Of a stretch of 64,000 bases of DNA, positions 1 through 10,979 are shown piece after piece. A program made the position numbers and the translations under genes. Within the stretch, counting starts at the first letter, position 1. Every line of letters starts with the position of its first letter. Origin of the DNA: Moringa oleifera (taxonomy: Eukaryota > Streptophyta > Magnoliopsida > Brassicales > Moringaceae); the NCBI GenBank assembly GCA_021397835.1, contig JAJFZO010000028.1, positions 4,027,501 through 4,091,500 of the forward strand, in the 5' to 3' direction. Below the pieces are notes generated by a model. The model did no database searches. It saw nothing but the letters and a program-made list of their open reading frames with translations, and had not been told where the DNA came from.

Positions 1-1217
1 CATGCTATACTCCCAGAAAAAGCTCGAATGACCTTCAATAAAAGGGTACCTATACCTGAAATCAACACATGTGGGTAGGTAAAGAATACCTAAGGGCGCA
101 AGACAACTCTCTCTAAGGAACTTGGCAAAATAGTCCCATAACTTCAAGAGAAGGGGTGTCTTCTCATAAAGGGGGTTGTACTGACTAGGCCCGGGCGACT
201 GTTTACCAAAAACATAGGTCTCCACAAAGTCGTAAGACCATGTATGGGGGCTGACGCCTACCCAGTGCCAAAAGGTCAAGGAAGTTGGTGACTTGATAAC
301 AAGGGAGCTAACGATTGAAGCCCTGGTGAACGGCGACTGTAACTATAATGGTCCTAAGGTAGTGAAATTTCTTATTGGGTAAGTTTCAACCCGCACAAAA
401 GGCGTAATGATCTGGGTACTGTCTCGAAAAGAGGCTCGACGAAATAGAATTTCTGTAAAGATGCGAACTACCCGCACCTGAACAGAAAGACCCAATGAAG
501 CTTCATTGTTCCCTGAGATTGGCTTTGAGCTTTTCCTGTGCAGCTTAGGTGGAAGGCGAAGAAGGCCTCCTTCTTGGAGGGCCCGAGCCATCAGTGAGAT
601 ACCACTCTGGAAGAGCTAGAATTCTAACCTTATGTCAGAACCTACGGGCCAAGGGACAGTCTCAAGTAAACAGTTTCTATAGGGCGTAGACCCCCCAAAA
701 GGTAACAAAGGCATGTAAAGGTTTCCTCGAGCTGGATAGAGATTGGCCCTCGAGTGCAAAGGTAAAAAGGAGCTTGACTGCAAGACCCACCCATCAAGCA
801 GGGAGAAAAGTCGACCTTGGTGATCCGACGGTGCCGAGTGGAAGGGCCGTCGCTCAACAGATAAAAGTTACTTTAGGGATAACAGGTTGATCTTCCCTAA
901 GAGTTCACATTGACGGGAAGGTTTGCCACCTTGATGTCGGCTCTTCGCCACCTGGGGCTGTAGTATGTTCCAAGGGTTGGGCTTTGCCCATTAAAGCAGT
1001 ATGCGAGCTAGGTTCAAAATGTCATGACACAGTTCGATCCATATTTAATGTGAGCGTTAGAGCATTAAGAGTACCTTTCCCTAGTATGAGAGGACTAGGA
1101 AGAATGCATTTTTGGTGTACTAATTATCGTGCCCATGAAAAACGTTGGGTAGCCAAGTGCGAAGCGAATAATTGCTGAAAGCATCTAAGTAGTAAACCCA
1201 CCCTAAGATGAGTGCTC
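1..1217 (+). pseudogene. rrn23: Plastid 23S rRNA, 3' portion (NUPT copy)
   Basis: The conserved domain IV-VI core of 23S rRNA is recognisable, including the segment around 340-410 and the sarcin/ricin-loop region near 1,080-1,105 (a loop reading AGTATGAGAGGACTAGG instead of the usual AGTACGAGAGGACCGGG). Many normally invariant C and G bases are T and A. The 5' part lies outside the window. The 3' end is approximate, because the 23S-4.5S spacer boundary was placed by the usual spacer length of about 100 bp. Confidence 0.9.
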
Positions 1218-1315
1218 TTCTATTCTGACTTCCTCAGAGCCTCCAATAGCATAGTCGAGACAGCAACTAGTTCTCTGCCCCTATGAGGATCAAGTAACAT
1301 AAGTTTTAAGAATTC

Positions 1316-1418
1316 AAGGGGTCACAGCGAGACAAGCCATTTGTCATTAAGATAGGTTCAAATGGAAGTGTAGTAATGTTTGCAGTCGAGGCATCCTAAC
1401 AGAACAGTAGACTTAAAA
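1316..1418 (+). pseudogene. rrn4.5: Plastid 4.5S rRNA (NUPT copy)
   Basis: It matches the roughly 103-nt plastid 4.5S rRNA, starting near the GGTCACAGCGAGAC motif and ending near AGTAGACTTAAAA. Several CpG-derived transitions and small indels are present. It lies in the normal place between 23S and 5S. It is not expected to be functional in the nucleus. Confidence 0.85.
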
Positions 1419-1678
1419 TTTGTTCCTACATGACCCGATCAATTCGATCAGGCACTTGCCATCTATTTTCATTCTTTAACTCTTTGACAACACAAAAAAA
1501 AAAAAAAACTATTGTTCAACTCTTTGACAACATGAAAAAACCAAAAGCTCTGCCTTTTCTCTCTATCTATCCAAGGGATGGAAAGGTAGAGGCCTTTGGT
1601 GTCCCCTCCAGTCAAGAACTTAAGCCTCATAATCACTAGCCAATATGCTTTTCTCGCATGCCTTTCTTCATGGTTTGA

Positions 1679-1799
1679 TATTCTGGTGTCCCAGGCATAG
1701 AGGAACAACACTAATCCATCCCGAACTTGGTGGTTAAACTCTACTGCAGTGACGATACTATAGGGAGGTCCTGCGAAAAAATAGCTCAACGCCAAGATG
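1679..1799 (+). pseudogene. rrn5: Plastid 5S rRNA (NUPT copy)
   Basis: It runs from TATTCTGGTGTCCCAGGC through the conserved CCATCCCGAACTTGG core. This is the standard plastid 5S with transitions and a one-base loss in the run following GATACTATAGGGAGG. Boundaries follow the usual 121-nt length and may be off by one or two bases. Confidence 0.88.
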
Positions 1800-2062
1800 A
1801 TAAAAAGCTTAACACCTCTCATTCTTATTACTTTTTCAATATGAAAAAGAAAAAATGAAAAATGAAAAGGTCATCTTATTCAAAACCAAAACCACAATTA
1901 TGAAATCCCTTCTCTCCCACTTCACACCTCAAAACGCACTGTTCTTCTAGAGAGAAAGGCGCTTTCACATCTTCTTAACCCGAAATGAATTGGCTGAGGG
2001 GAGGAAAGGTTCCTTTTTTTTTTTAAGGTACTTTTGGGAACAGATCCAGTGGAGACGGGATG

Positions 2063-2136
2063 GGGCTTGTAGCTCAGAGGATTAGAGCACGTGGCTATGA
2101 ACCATAGTGTCAGGGGTTTGAATCCCTCCTCACCCA
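2063..2136 (+). pseudogene. trnR-ACG: Plastid tRNA-Arg(ACG), anticodon mutated (NUPT copy)
   Basis: This is a 74-base match to plastid trnR-ACG, with the GGGCTTGTAGCTCAG 5' half and a T-arm region at 2,113-2,130. The anticodon now reads ATG instead of ACG, and the T-loop TTCGAA has become TTTGAA. All differences are C-to-T or G-to-A. It is a dead copy. Confidence 0.9.
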
Positions 2137-2695
2137 CAATCAGCCTAAAAAGGAAGGACCTTTCCCTCTGGGGATAGAAAAATCATGATCAGGATAGCGG
2201 ACTCAAAGATATGGAACTTGGGGGTGGGTCTTTTGTCAAAATAGAGTTACCTTACTTTTTATTTAGATTTAAAATTTATCAAAAATTATTTTTTACGCGC
2301 CCCATAACTCGTCCTCAGACAGGGAATAGCAGAGCAAGTACAAGTATTAGTAGCATAGGAAAAATATGTTCCTCATCATTAAATTAATATGTTTGCTCGC
2401 AGTAATTGTGACCTCTCGGGAGAATCGATGACTATATCTTTAATGCACTTATTAGTACTAGTACATCTAATAATTCTTAATTAACTAGTTGTAAATAGCC
2501 CCAGGACTATGGAACAAAGGATTATCCCGGATCTACACTGAGATATTGACGGTGATTCTCAAATATTATAGAACAGAATGTGATACGAAGAGATAGAATG
2601 CAATAAAAACAGGGAATGGGTTACCTAGTCTTAACTGTCAAAGCAAACCCTTTCATTCTGATATTTTGAATTCTTTAATTCGGAATGAATCAAAT

Positions 2696-2767
2696 CTCCC
2701 TAAGTAGGATTTGAACCTATTACCAGTCACTTAATAGCCGATCGCTCTACCAATGAGCTACTGATGA
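2696..2767 (-). pseudogene. trnN-GUU: Plastid tRNA-Asn(GUU), anticodon mutated (NUPT copy)
   Basis: The reverse complement reads as a 72-base trnN. The anticodon GTT has become ATT (CGGCTATTAAG), and the TTCGAA of the T-loop has become TTCAAA. The orientation relative to trnR (convergent) is as in the chloroplast inverted repeat. It is a dead copy. Confidence 0.9.
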
Positions 2768-3083
2768 ACAACAGAAGATTAGATCTCATAGAGTTCAATT
2801 CTCGTTCTCAACCTATGACCAATATGAACTTGAAGTTTCCTTTGTAACCCCCGAAACTTCTTCGTAGTGGCTCCGTTCCATGCGTTATTTCATAGGGAAC
2901 CTCAAAGTGGCTCTATTTTATTATATTCCATCCATATCCTAATTCCATTCATTTAATATCCCTTTGGTGTCATCCACATGAGATTCTAGTCTATCTCTTT
3001 CTATTTCTATATATGAAAAGTTTCAAAATCATCATATAATAATTCAGAAATTGAAATAGAAAAGAAAAAAAAGGAAGTTTGTG

Positions 3084-3211
3084 ATGATTTTGAAATCTTT
3101 ATACTAGGTAATCTAGTATCCTTATGCATGAAGATAATCAATTCGGTCGTTGTGGCCGGACTCTATTATGGATTTCTGACCACATTCTCCATAAGGCCCT
3201 CTTATCTTTGT
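3084..3211 (+). pseudogene. ycf1: 5' fragment of plastid ycf1 (NUPT copy)
   Basis: After ATG at 3,084 the frame gives MILKS. One base is then missing in a T run, and the frame resumes as the known ycf1 N terminus ([16 protein letters not shown], then [11 protein letters not shown]). Homology stops near 3,211, where copia reverse-transcriptase sequence starts on the other strand. ycf1 (Tic214) is a plastid inner-envelope translocon protein. This copy is a roughly 42-codon frameshifted stub. Confidence 0.88.
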
Positions 3212-3217
3212 AGGGCC

Positions 3218-5160
3218 TAAGTGCTTCATTTCAGACTCCTTAATGAGCATCTTCTTAACTTCTTTAATCTTTTGAACATTGCTGCTAGTGATGAGCATGC
3301 CACCCACACATAACAGCAACACCACTGCCTCTCTGCTGCCAGCTCCCTTATAGTATAACCATGCATCATAGCTGTTCCTTTTCAAGCCTTCATGTATCAC
3401 ACACATATCAAACCTCCTATACCATTGTTTGCAAGACTATTTGAGCCTATATAGGGACCTCTTAAGCCGGTATGCATGATCTTCCTTTCCTTTAGCTTCA
3501 AAGCCTTTTAGTTGTTTCATATAGATTGTTTCTTTCAATGCTCCATGGATAAAAACTATCTTCACATCTAATTGTTCTAGCTCTTAATTCTCCATAGTAA
3601 TCTTGGCCAAGATCACCCTTATGGTCTTGTATTTGACCACAGAGAGAAAATTTCAATAAGATCCACTCCAGTTACTTGAATGAACACTTTTGCCAGCAAT
3701 CTTACTTTGAAGCTCATAGGACCTTTTTCATCCACTACTTTTAGATTCTACATCTACTTTCAATCTACTACCTTTTGGTTTTGAGGCTTTTTCACTAGCT
3801 CCCAAATTTGTTAGTTCTAAAGACTTCATCTCTTCCTTCATAACTTGAAGCCATAACTTAGCATGCTGCCCAGTCATTGCCTCTCTATAATTTCTTGGTT
3901 CCAGGCCTCTAATAAGCTCAATTGTATCGAGAGCATAAGCAACAATTTTTTCTTATAACAAGCTAGTCCTAGATTCTTTTTGTTGGAATCTCTGAGGAGG
4001 TTTGATCTCCCTTCTAGCCCCATCTCTTGCCAACTAATAATTTTTGAGTTGCTGCTCAACTTCAGTTGAAGTCTTCATATTTTACTCCCATACTTGATTG
4101 ACCTAGCTACTCTAATGAGGCTGCAGGGGTGCTTTGTTGTCCTGAAAAGAAGTCTACAACATCATAAGCCAATGTAGGCTCCACCTTTTCCCAATTTGAT
4201 CATTAGAAAGCAAACCTACATTAATAGCTTCACCATTAGTTTCCACCTTCTTTGGTATATAGCAGAGATGTCTCATCAAAAGTGACATCTCTACTTATAA
4301 TGGTTTTGTAACCAGATCCTCGCTTTATACAGATCCTAAATCTTTTAACTTCCTCTGGACAACATAGAAAAATTCCTTTGACAACTCTTGGATCCAACTT
4401 TTCTTCCTGTTGGTGTGCATAAGCTACACGGCCACAACCTCTTAGATGCTTAAGGTTAGGTGAGTACCCTTTTCACATTTTTCAGGGGTCTTCAGCCTTT
4501 GTGACTCTTGAAGGACATCTATTCACTAAATAGGTCGTTGTACATGCTGCTTCACCTAAAATCCCTTGCTTAACTTAGTGTGGATTAACATGCACCTTGA
4601 GCCCCTTTTATTAATGTCCTCTCATCCTCCTAATTACTCCAATTTATTGAAGGGTCTTCCTGACTATCCTATGCCTCAAAATACCTTGATCTTTGTAGTA
4701 CTTGTCAAAGGCATTATTGCAGAATTCAAGACCGTTTGGTTCTCTATCAAATTTCTCCACTCTTTAAACCTTTCAAAACAATCATCCTTATTTTTGAAGA
4801 GGTACACCCAAACATTCAATGAGAACTCAGCTACAATATAGAAGAAATAGTTGCATCCACCATGCGCAAGAATCTTCTCTAGAGCCCATAAATCAGCATG
4901 AGCATAATCTAGGATCCCTTTGGATTTATGCTCAAGCCTTGAGCCTATGCTGCTTTTTTAAGATGCATTGCTCACAAAATCTGAATTTAGATATCTTCTC
5001 CTCTTTAACAAGCCGTGGCTACTCAGGATTTGAAGCCCTTTCTCACTTATATGGCCAAATCTTTTATTCTACAACTGATCAGAATTTAGCTCAGCTCTTG
5101 CTCCCACTGCAACTGCTCCCACGATGGCTTTTTCTTGTAAGACATTGAGAACACTCTTAA
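3218..5160 (-). pseudogene. Copia integrase and partial reverse transcriptase remnant
   Basis: Minus-strand fragments match the copia integrase (a GHISEKGLQILSSHGL stretch near 5,020-5,060, then KGILDYAHADLW near 4,890-4,925) and the integrase-RT linker. RT follows as LDVKIVFIHGALKETIYMKQ (near 3,510-3,570), RLKRSLYRLK near 3,440-3,470 and EMKHLG near 3,220. The catalytic box, normally YVDD, reads CVGGM here, so both aspartates are lost. Many stops are present. The sequence ends at the plastid junction before the RT domain is complete. Confidence 0.85.
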
Positions 5161-6376
5161 TAACTGTTGGTTATCGATACCAACAAATTAAATTTTTAAA
5201 TTTCTGCTTAAAATATTAAACTTATATTATAGATGAGTAAGATCGTTTCCACAAAGATTGGTTTGATTTATTTTTTGCAAAATAAAATAAAAGAAAAGGG
5301 GTTTGAGGAGTTAAAAATAGATCAAATAAGAATAACAGTAAAGGAAAAATTAATGTAATAAAGTATCCAGTCAAAGGTATAATTTTAGGGTTGATTTAGG
5401 AATTGATCATTGATGCAAAGATAAAAATCTTTTAATCTTCACTGAATTAGTTGTGGGTATTGGTACCACCTAACAACTTGTTTTTCTTTACTTCTTTGAT
5501 AACCAGGATACGATCTCTAATTATTTCTCTTATCAATAAATAACCCTAGATATGATCTTAGGATTTAATTTACCAATAGCATTAAGAATTAAAAAAACTA
5601 CCAATTTTAGCCAATAAACACATATGTAGGTTTATTTAAACTAGATTATTTATCTTCATAACATAAATTAAAAACCTCTTTTGTAATCAACTATGTTATT
5701 TACTACTTATATTAGAATACTTAAACGATTACGGATTTAAAGTTTTAAATAGTAATCTATTATTTTGATGATTAAACAAAGGGCCTTTTTTGTTGCAATT
5801 AACCAAAATAATATTTTCAATAAGCACAGAAGATAAACAAACAATGAAGAAATAAAGAACAAATAAAATTAGTTAGATCTCATAATTCTGAAGAATCAAA
5901 CCCTTTATTATCCTTTGACAGGAAGAGATATTTAGCAATCCATGAAAAAAAAGACCTAAGAAAAAAAAAAGGTAAAAAATAAACTTTGGATCCCTTTGAA
6001 GGAAATGCCTCCCTTTATATAATAATCCTTAAACATAATAATCTATTTTAACTAGGACTCTTAAAGATAAATTAAGATAAAGATAAAATTCTACAACTAC
6101 TTTTTTAAATAAAAGATAAAGTCTTGTTTCAGTGAAATTTCAATGCTATTGGGTATGCCAACACCTTATCCAAAGACATCTTCTAGTTCATTCAAATCTC
6201 TTGGAATCCAACTTTTCATCTTTAAATAATAGATTTGAGTCCATCTTGGTTGATTTTTTTAATCCACCCTACTAAATACAAAATATAGTCAAAATCCAAG
6301 ATTTTATCATTTATAACCAACAAAAACATGGAAAAATAAAACAATATATATGACTATTATGCATTCTATCAATAAC
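5160..6376. mobile_element. Solo LTR, copy 1, with 5-bp target duplication
   Basis: A 1,207-bp unit (5,165-6,371) begins TGTTGGTTATCGATACC and ends GCATTCTATCA, thus TG...CA. It is flanked by ATAAC at 5,160-5,164 and 6,372-6,376, a perfect 5-bp target-site duplication. It contains no coding sequence, and no internal element sequence lies next to it. It is inserted between the pre-integrase and integrase parts of the older copia element. A closely related copy lies at 29,993-31,200. Confidence 0.85.
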
Positions 6377-6699
6377 ACCCTTTAGGATAACTTAGGATCC
6401 TTATAAAACCTTTAACACACCATTTTCTGCCTTAGAGTTATATCCTTTGACATCAACAGGCCCTAGGGAAATGAGGTTTCTTTTAAGATGAGGTACATGT
6501 CATTCTTCTTGTTAAATCCTTGTAAAACTATCTTCCAGTTGGAATACAATTGATCCGATACCTTTTACATCGAAATTGATCCTTCCCGGTGATAACTCTG
6601 TCTGCATTAGTGTGATGTACTCTAGGAACCACTCTTCTTAGACACGTGAAATAAGTAAGCTAAATTCAAGATCCATTCTTTTATTTTTTTGGTTTTATT

Positions 6700-7530
6700 T
6701 ATAGCCAGGACATCTCGTTCTATTTATGTGCTTTCCACAGTTGCATCACCCTCTTTAGATTAAGAATCTTGTGGCTTCTTCTTGAATTCTCTACAGAATC
6801 TTTTAATGTGTCCATCTTATTGTAAAAGTAACACTTTCTGCCATTTTGTCTAGACTCTGATCTTGTAGGGTTTTTCTGCTTGCCTTTGGTAGCATCTTGC
6901 CAGAAAATTGGCCCTTCTTCTCTGACCTTTCTCTCATTATAGGCATTCACCAACAGTGTCACCCTTTGCTTCCATTTTGTCCTTCAACTCTTTTGATTTA
7001 AAGACACTTTATACTTCATCCATGGAGAGGGAGTCTCTTCCATAGATCATGATTTCTGCTAAACTCGTGAAACTTTTTGGTATGAACTCAACAGCAGCAA
7101 GGTTTGGTCTTCTTCTTTGATCTTGATATCCAAAATTTTCAGGTCTAACTTGATCTTTGTGAAATCATCAATGTTTTCCTCCACTGACTTGTGTGATTGC
7201 ATCTTAATAGTTGGGTCTTGAGAAAAAGCCTGTTTGCAAGAGATTTTGTCATGTCAAGTTACTCTAATTTAACCCATATCCTAGCAGCTAATGTCTCCTT
7301 TATCGCCCTTCTAAGTACCTGATCCCAAAGGCTGAGAATCAAAGCACCATGAGCCTTTTCCATTACCTCCTTTTTCTTCTCCTCATAAATTGATACAGGG
7401 AGATTCTTTTCACAACCAACTGCATCTACCAACCTTTCTGTACTAGTAAGGCTCTCATCTTCAACCTGCATGGCCAAATTTTCTTGCTTGTAAACTTCTC
7501 AATATCGTACTTTGCAGTTAACATAATTGC
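6700..7530 (-). pseudogene. Copia gag remnant
   Basis: Minus-strand reading gives the copia Gag (UBN2-type) pattern KAHGALILSLWDQVLR...LAARIWVKLE near 7,260-7,380 and, downstream, MTKSLANRLFLKTQL. Near 6,790-6,840 a degraded zinc knuckle reads CYFYNKMDTLKDS, in which the cysteine/histidine pattern is partly lost. Stops and frame changes interrupt it. Gag normally packages the element RNA into virus-like particles. Confidence 0.8.
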
Positions 7531-7611
7531 AAACTGGTTTGATGGACATGGTTTCTTCAATTTGCAGGCCTTTCCTGATTGTTTCTTGGATCAAAGGCAG
7601 CTCTGATACTT

Positions 7612-8325
7612 TGAATTATCAAAAGAGCTTAAGCTGTCAATTAGCTTTCTTATTGACCCAGAATTCTTACCAAATGCACAGTAGGTGCTGCTGGAATTTG
7701 CCTAGCAGGCAGCGGCCTTCTTGGATTTTGTTTGAACTAGTTTCTAATTCCATCTTTCATCAATCAAACAATCAATGAAACATAAAGAATGATGAATAAG
7801 GACACCAAGAATTTATAGTGGTTCGGCTTAACAAGCTTATATATCCACTCCAAGATCACTTCTTGATCTGTTCACTAAGAAATCAGTCTTGTTGCAAGTG
7901 AGTTTCAAGAAAGTAAAGAAATACAAGAACCTATGTATCCACTAATTTGTACAACCTCACAAGTTGCTAAACTCTTTGAAACTAATACAAAGAATTCAGA
8001 ACTAAGACTGCTATCAGCAGTATTACAAACTGATTAGATGATCTCCAAAGTTCTCTCACGAATTGAATTGAAAGTTGGTGCCTTATGCATTCTGCTTCCT
8101 TTGTTCCACAAGACCCATTTATACTGGTTTTTTGGTTTGATTTGACGCTGATGTGGAGTGAATAATTGGCCAGCTAGACAGTTCAATAATCCAGCTGGTT
8201 GTGTATCATTGGTTGACTGGAATTTGGAGTCATCCACCTCAACTAATAGACTTGCAAAACCCAGAAAACATAAACATTCCTTTCTTTCTGCTTTGTTGTA
8301 TTTGTTGGGTTATTGTCCAATAACA
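7612..8325 (-). repeat. 5' LTR and primer-binding site of the copia element
   Basis: On the minus strand the LTR would start TGTTATTGGACAATAACC at 8,325 and end TTCA at 7,612. It is followed directly by AAGTATCAGAGC (7,611-7,600), a near match to the initiator-Met primer-binding site TGGTATCAGAGC. A GAACCACTATAAATTCTTGG stretch near the 3' end of the LTR is typical of plant copia LTRs. There is no second LTR to confirm the outer boundary. Confidence 0.6.
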
Positions 8326-9580
8326 GTGGTTCAGGAAGTTTGATAATTTCAGCCTCAAAATATGGTTGTTCTAAGAGTCCATACGATAGTTGTATATATT
8401 ATAAGAGACTTAAGAATAGCTTGTTTATTTATTTGCTCCTAAATGTTTATGATATATTTGACTGACCCTAAGAACATATTAGAGATCAAAAGTCTAAAAG
8501 GCCTGTTGGATCATTTGAGCTATGGAAGTTCCGTACATAAGGGTTGTTCACTGCCATGTTTCGCATAGCTTCATGCAACAGACGTATCTGCTCCTGCATT
8601 GGTATGAACAGTTCCAGGTTTCCGGGAACCCCTTTGCTTGTTCATTACCATCTGGTAGGTGGGATGGCCCCTCACCAAGTTCAGGATTTGAGGGACGATG
8701 CTACCTTTTAGAATTAGGATTGCTAGAAAAAGGCTAGCCCTGATGAACATGGGGAGGTAGGTTCTGATATGCACAGGTTATATTGCATTGCTGGTTGTTA
8801 AGCTATGGAAGAACACCAGAATTTTTGGATAAAGTTGAAATAGATGTATCAAGTAGATGCTAAAGCTAAGTGTAAATATCAATTATACTTAATTTTTTAC
8901 TATATTTTGCGAAAGAGTAAATATCAACTAATGGTTTTATATATAGAAAAAATCTTAAATTTAAATTCTTTGATAAATTTAATCTTAAAATGTTACTTTA
9001 AAGGATATAATGTTAAAAATTTTATAATTTTAATCTTTCAAATATTATTTTTTAAATGATAATTAAATTCCAAACTTACAAGGTAAACTTAATTTTAAAA
9101 TTTTGATTACTATAAATAGATAAGTCCTTAATTTAACTCTAATTATTAAAAAAATTATTTAAATAATTGAAAAGAATTAAAAAACTATTGACAATAGAGT
9201 TTCATCATATTCGTGGTTTCATTTTGTTGAATTTGTTCCTTTTTTTTTTTAATGATATCGTTTGTTTTCTCCTAGTTTTATTCTACAATAATGTTTCATG
9301 TTTTTCTACTTTGCTCATCAATGATTAATCCTTGTATCTTAAGTAATATGATTTAAACTGTTTGTTTATATACTTTATGCAATTATATATTTTGATATGA
9401 TTTTTTAAATTTTAAATTCTCAATTTTATTATTTTTATGTCTTGTTCATCCCTAATTGACATTTTTACTCTAACATTCACGGTTTATGATTGTTTTTTTC
9501 TTACTTTTTCTACAATCAATTTCATTTTTTTTAATAATTCAATGTATTCCTTGATTATGCCATAGTTTTAATTGGTTGTA
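8326..9580. other. AT-rich DNA without recognisable genes
   Basis: From about 8,840 on, the sequence is strongly AT-rich, with short A and T runs and no convincing reading frame. The slightly GC-richer stretch at 8,500-8,790 is open in several frames, but I recognise no domain. It may be another decayed element. Confidence 0.5.
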
Positions 9581-10159
9581 CCTTGATACCAAAAAAGGTC
9601 AAAGAGGAAATGTGTGAGGCAAAGAGAAATACCCAGAGTGAAATGTAAGGCGAGGTCCCGAGTCATTGTGATGTTGTATGGGACCTATATAAAAGGACGA
9701 TGTCCTACATACACAATACTTTTTTAAGCAAGGGGTATCCCTCGGGATCACTTTGATACCTTTATGAGAAAGCATTTTGGTAGCAAGATGATGTAAATGA
9801 AAAATGAGAGCTCAGTTTTTATGTAACCGTACCCGGATGTTTATGAAGAAGGAGAGTGTAGTTGGCTGTTAATCCAAAGATTCCCGACGTAATTGGTGGA
9901 TGACGTGTCTGGTCGTTGGCTGACTTAAATGGAAGATTGTTACACAGGTATTGCAGTAGCTTCTGCTATTGTATTTGCTTTGAAAACAACTCTTCATGGG
10001 CAGACCAACTTCTAGCTTATTGGATCAGGTTCCTATTATGGGCTATATGGCCTAATAGGTTTCTTGGGCTGTTAACCCCAAAAAAATCACCTATTAACTG
10101 TTATGCATGTGTTGTTGTACGTGTGGAGCAATTTAGTCATTTATCATTTAGACCTTACG
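9581..10159 (-). repeat. 3' LTR of the gypsy element
   Basis: It shares segments in order with the LTR at 18,303-18,714: GTCAAAGAGGAAATGTGTGA, a stretch near GTGATGTTGTATGG, CTCTTCATGGG, TATGGGCTATATGG and CCTTAC at the end. It carries an extra segment of about 170 bp around 9,770-9,960 that is missing from the other LTR. The terminal TG has decayed to CC. Confidence 0.75.
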
Positions 10160-10979
10160 ATATGACACAATAATATTTTCAACAAAGATCCCTTTACTCT
10201 TTGATTTTAAAGAAGATGAGTTTTAAGTGAAAATGAAGGAGGAAAAATCCGCTATATGCTATCATTATTTCTGTTTTATGGACGCACTTGTCCTTATCAA
10301 GTATGCAGGTAATGTTACTATTTGAAAACCAAATCACATACCTAATTCTTGGTTAGAAAAATGGAACACGTTACAACTTTGGGTACTTAGTGACAGGTCT
10401 TTTAATGCATCTTTGATCTTGTCTCTTCCTCACAAAAAGTTTCTTTTTACACCTTGGAATAGGAGCAAAGCCTTAAATGTGTGGACTTGCATTTTATTTA
10501 GCCATCAAGTCATCCTTTAGGGTTGCCAATTTACTCATAGAAGCTCCTTCAGTGACACCCATTTCGCTTCATCTTTGGCTTCTGGTTTCTTATTCCCATC
10601 CTACACGGTGGGTAAGTGTTGCTCTTTGTCTTGATCGTCGGATACAGGATGCAAAGAAGGGAGAAATTAACTCTACCAAAAATAGCGGGTATTGTTTTCA
10701 GTTTTTCTTTTGCAGCTTACTGCTTTCATCTTTGTTGGCTTGACCCTAACCATGTTTTTTATGCGTTTCCCCTTAGTTGTTGAATACTTGTGTAAGAATC
10801 CTTTTCCCCCCATTTTAATGGCTCCCAAGATTGTTTTAATGGCTCTCATTTTAAAGGAAGACCATATGCTCTAAACCTACCTCGAATCCTCCTCCTAAGA
10901 TATCGTACTCCAAATCCACCCCATCCCATGTTCGTCATTCACCATTATCTGAAAAGAAAAAAGGGACTTATTCTTTTGG

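Larger units (their letters stand above)
1..3211 (+). other. Nuclear insertion of plastid DNA (NUPT), inverted-repeat segment
   Basis: The sequence is collinear with the chloroplast inverted repeat: 3' part of 23S rRNA, 4.5S, 5S, trnR-ACG, trnN-GUU and the 5' end of ycf1, in the standard order and spacing. It is not live plastid DNA. C-to-T and G-to-A changes are scattered throughout, including in the otherwise invariant 23S core (for example the segment at 335-420) and in both tRNA anticodons. It joins retrotransposon sequence at about 3,211. The changes fit deamination of methylated cytosines after transfer to the nucleus. The insertion probably extends beyond the left edge of the window. 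The comparison with plastid sequence is from memory, so exact divergence is not stated. Confidence 0.93.
3212..8325 (-). mobile_element. Truncated Ty1-copia retrotransposon, minus strand
   Basis: Read on the minus strand, the order is 5' LTR (7,612-8,325), primer-binding site, gag, pre-integrase region, integrase and the start of reverse transcriptase. The element then stops at the NUPT junction near 3,211. The RNase H domain and the 3' LTR are missing. The coding part is broken by many stops and frameshifts and by a solo LTR insertion (5,165-6,371). It cannot transpose by itself. Confidence 0.88.

Noticed and set aside
984..1178. Open frame on the plus strand in the first 2 kb, and others on the minus strand
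   Set aside because: They lie inside 23S, 4.5S and 5S rRNA sequence of the plastid insertion and have no protein homology.
2063..2136. A functional tRNA gene
   Set aside because: The anticodon and T-loop are mutated and the copy sits in decayed plastid DNA, so it is a pseudogene.
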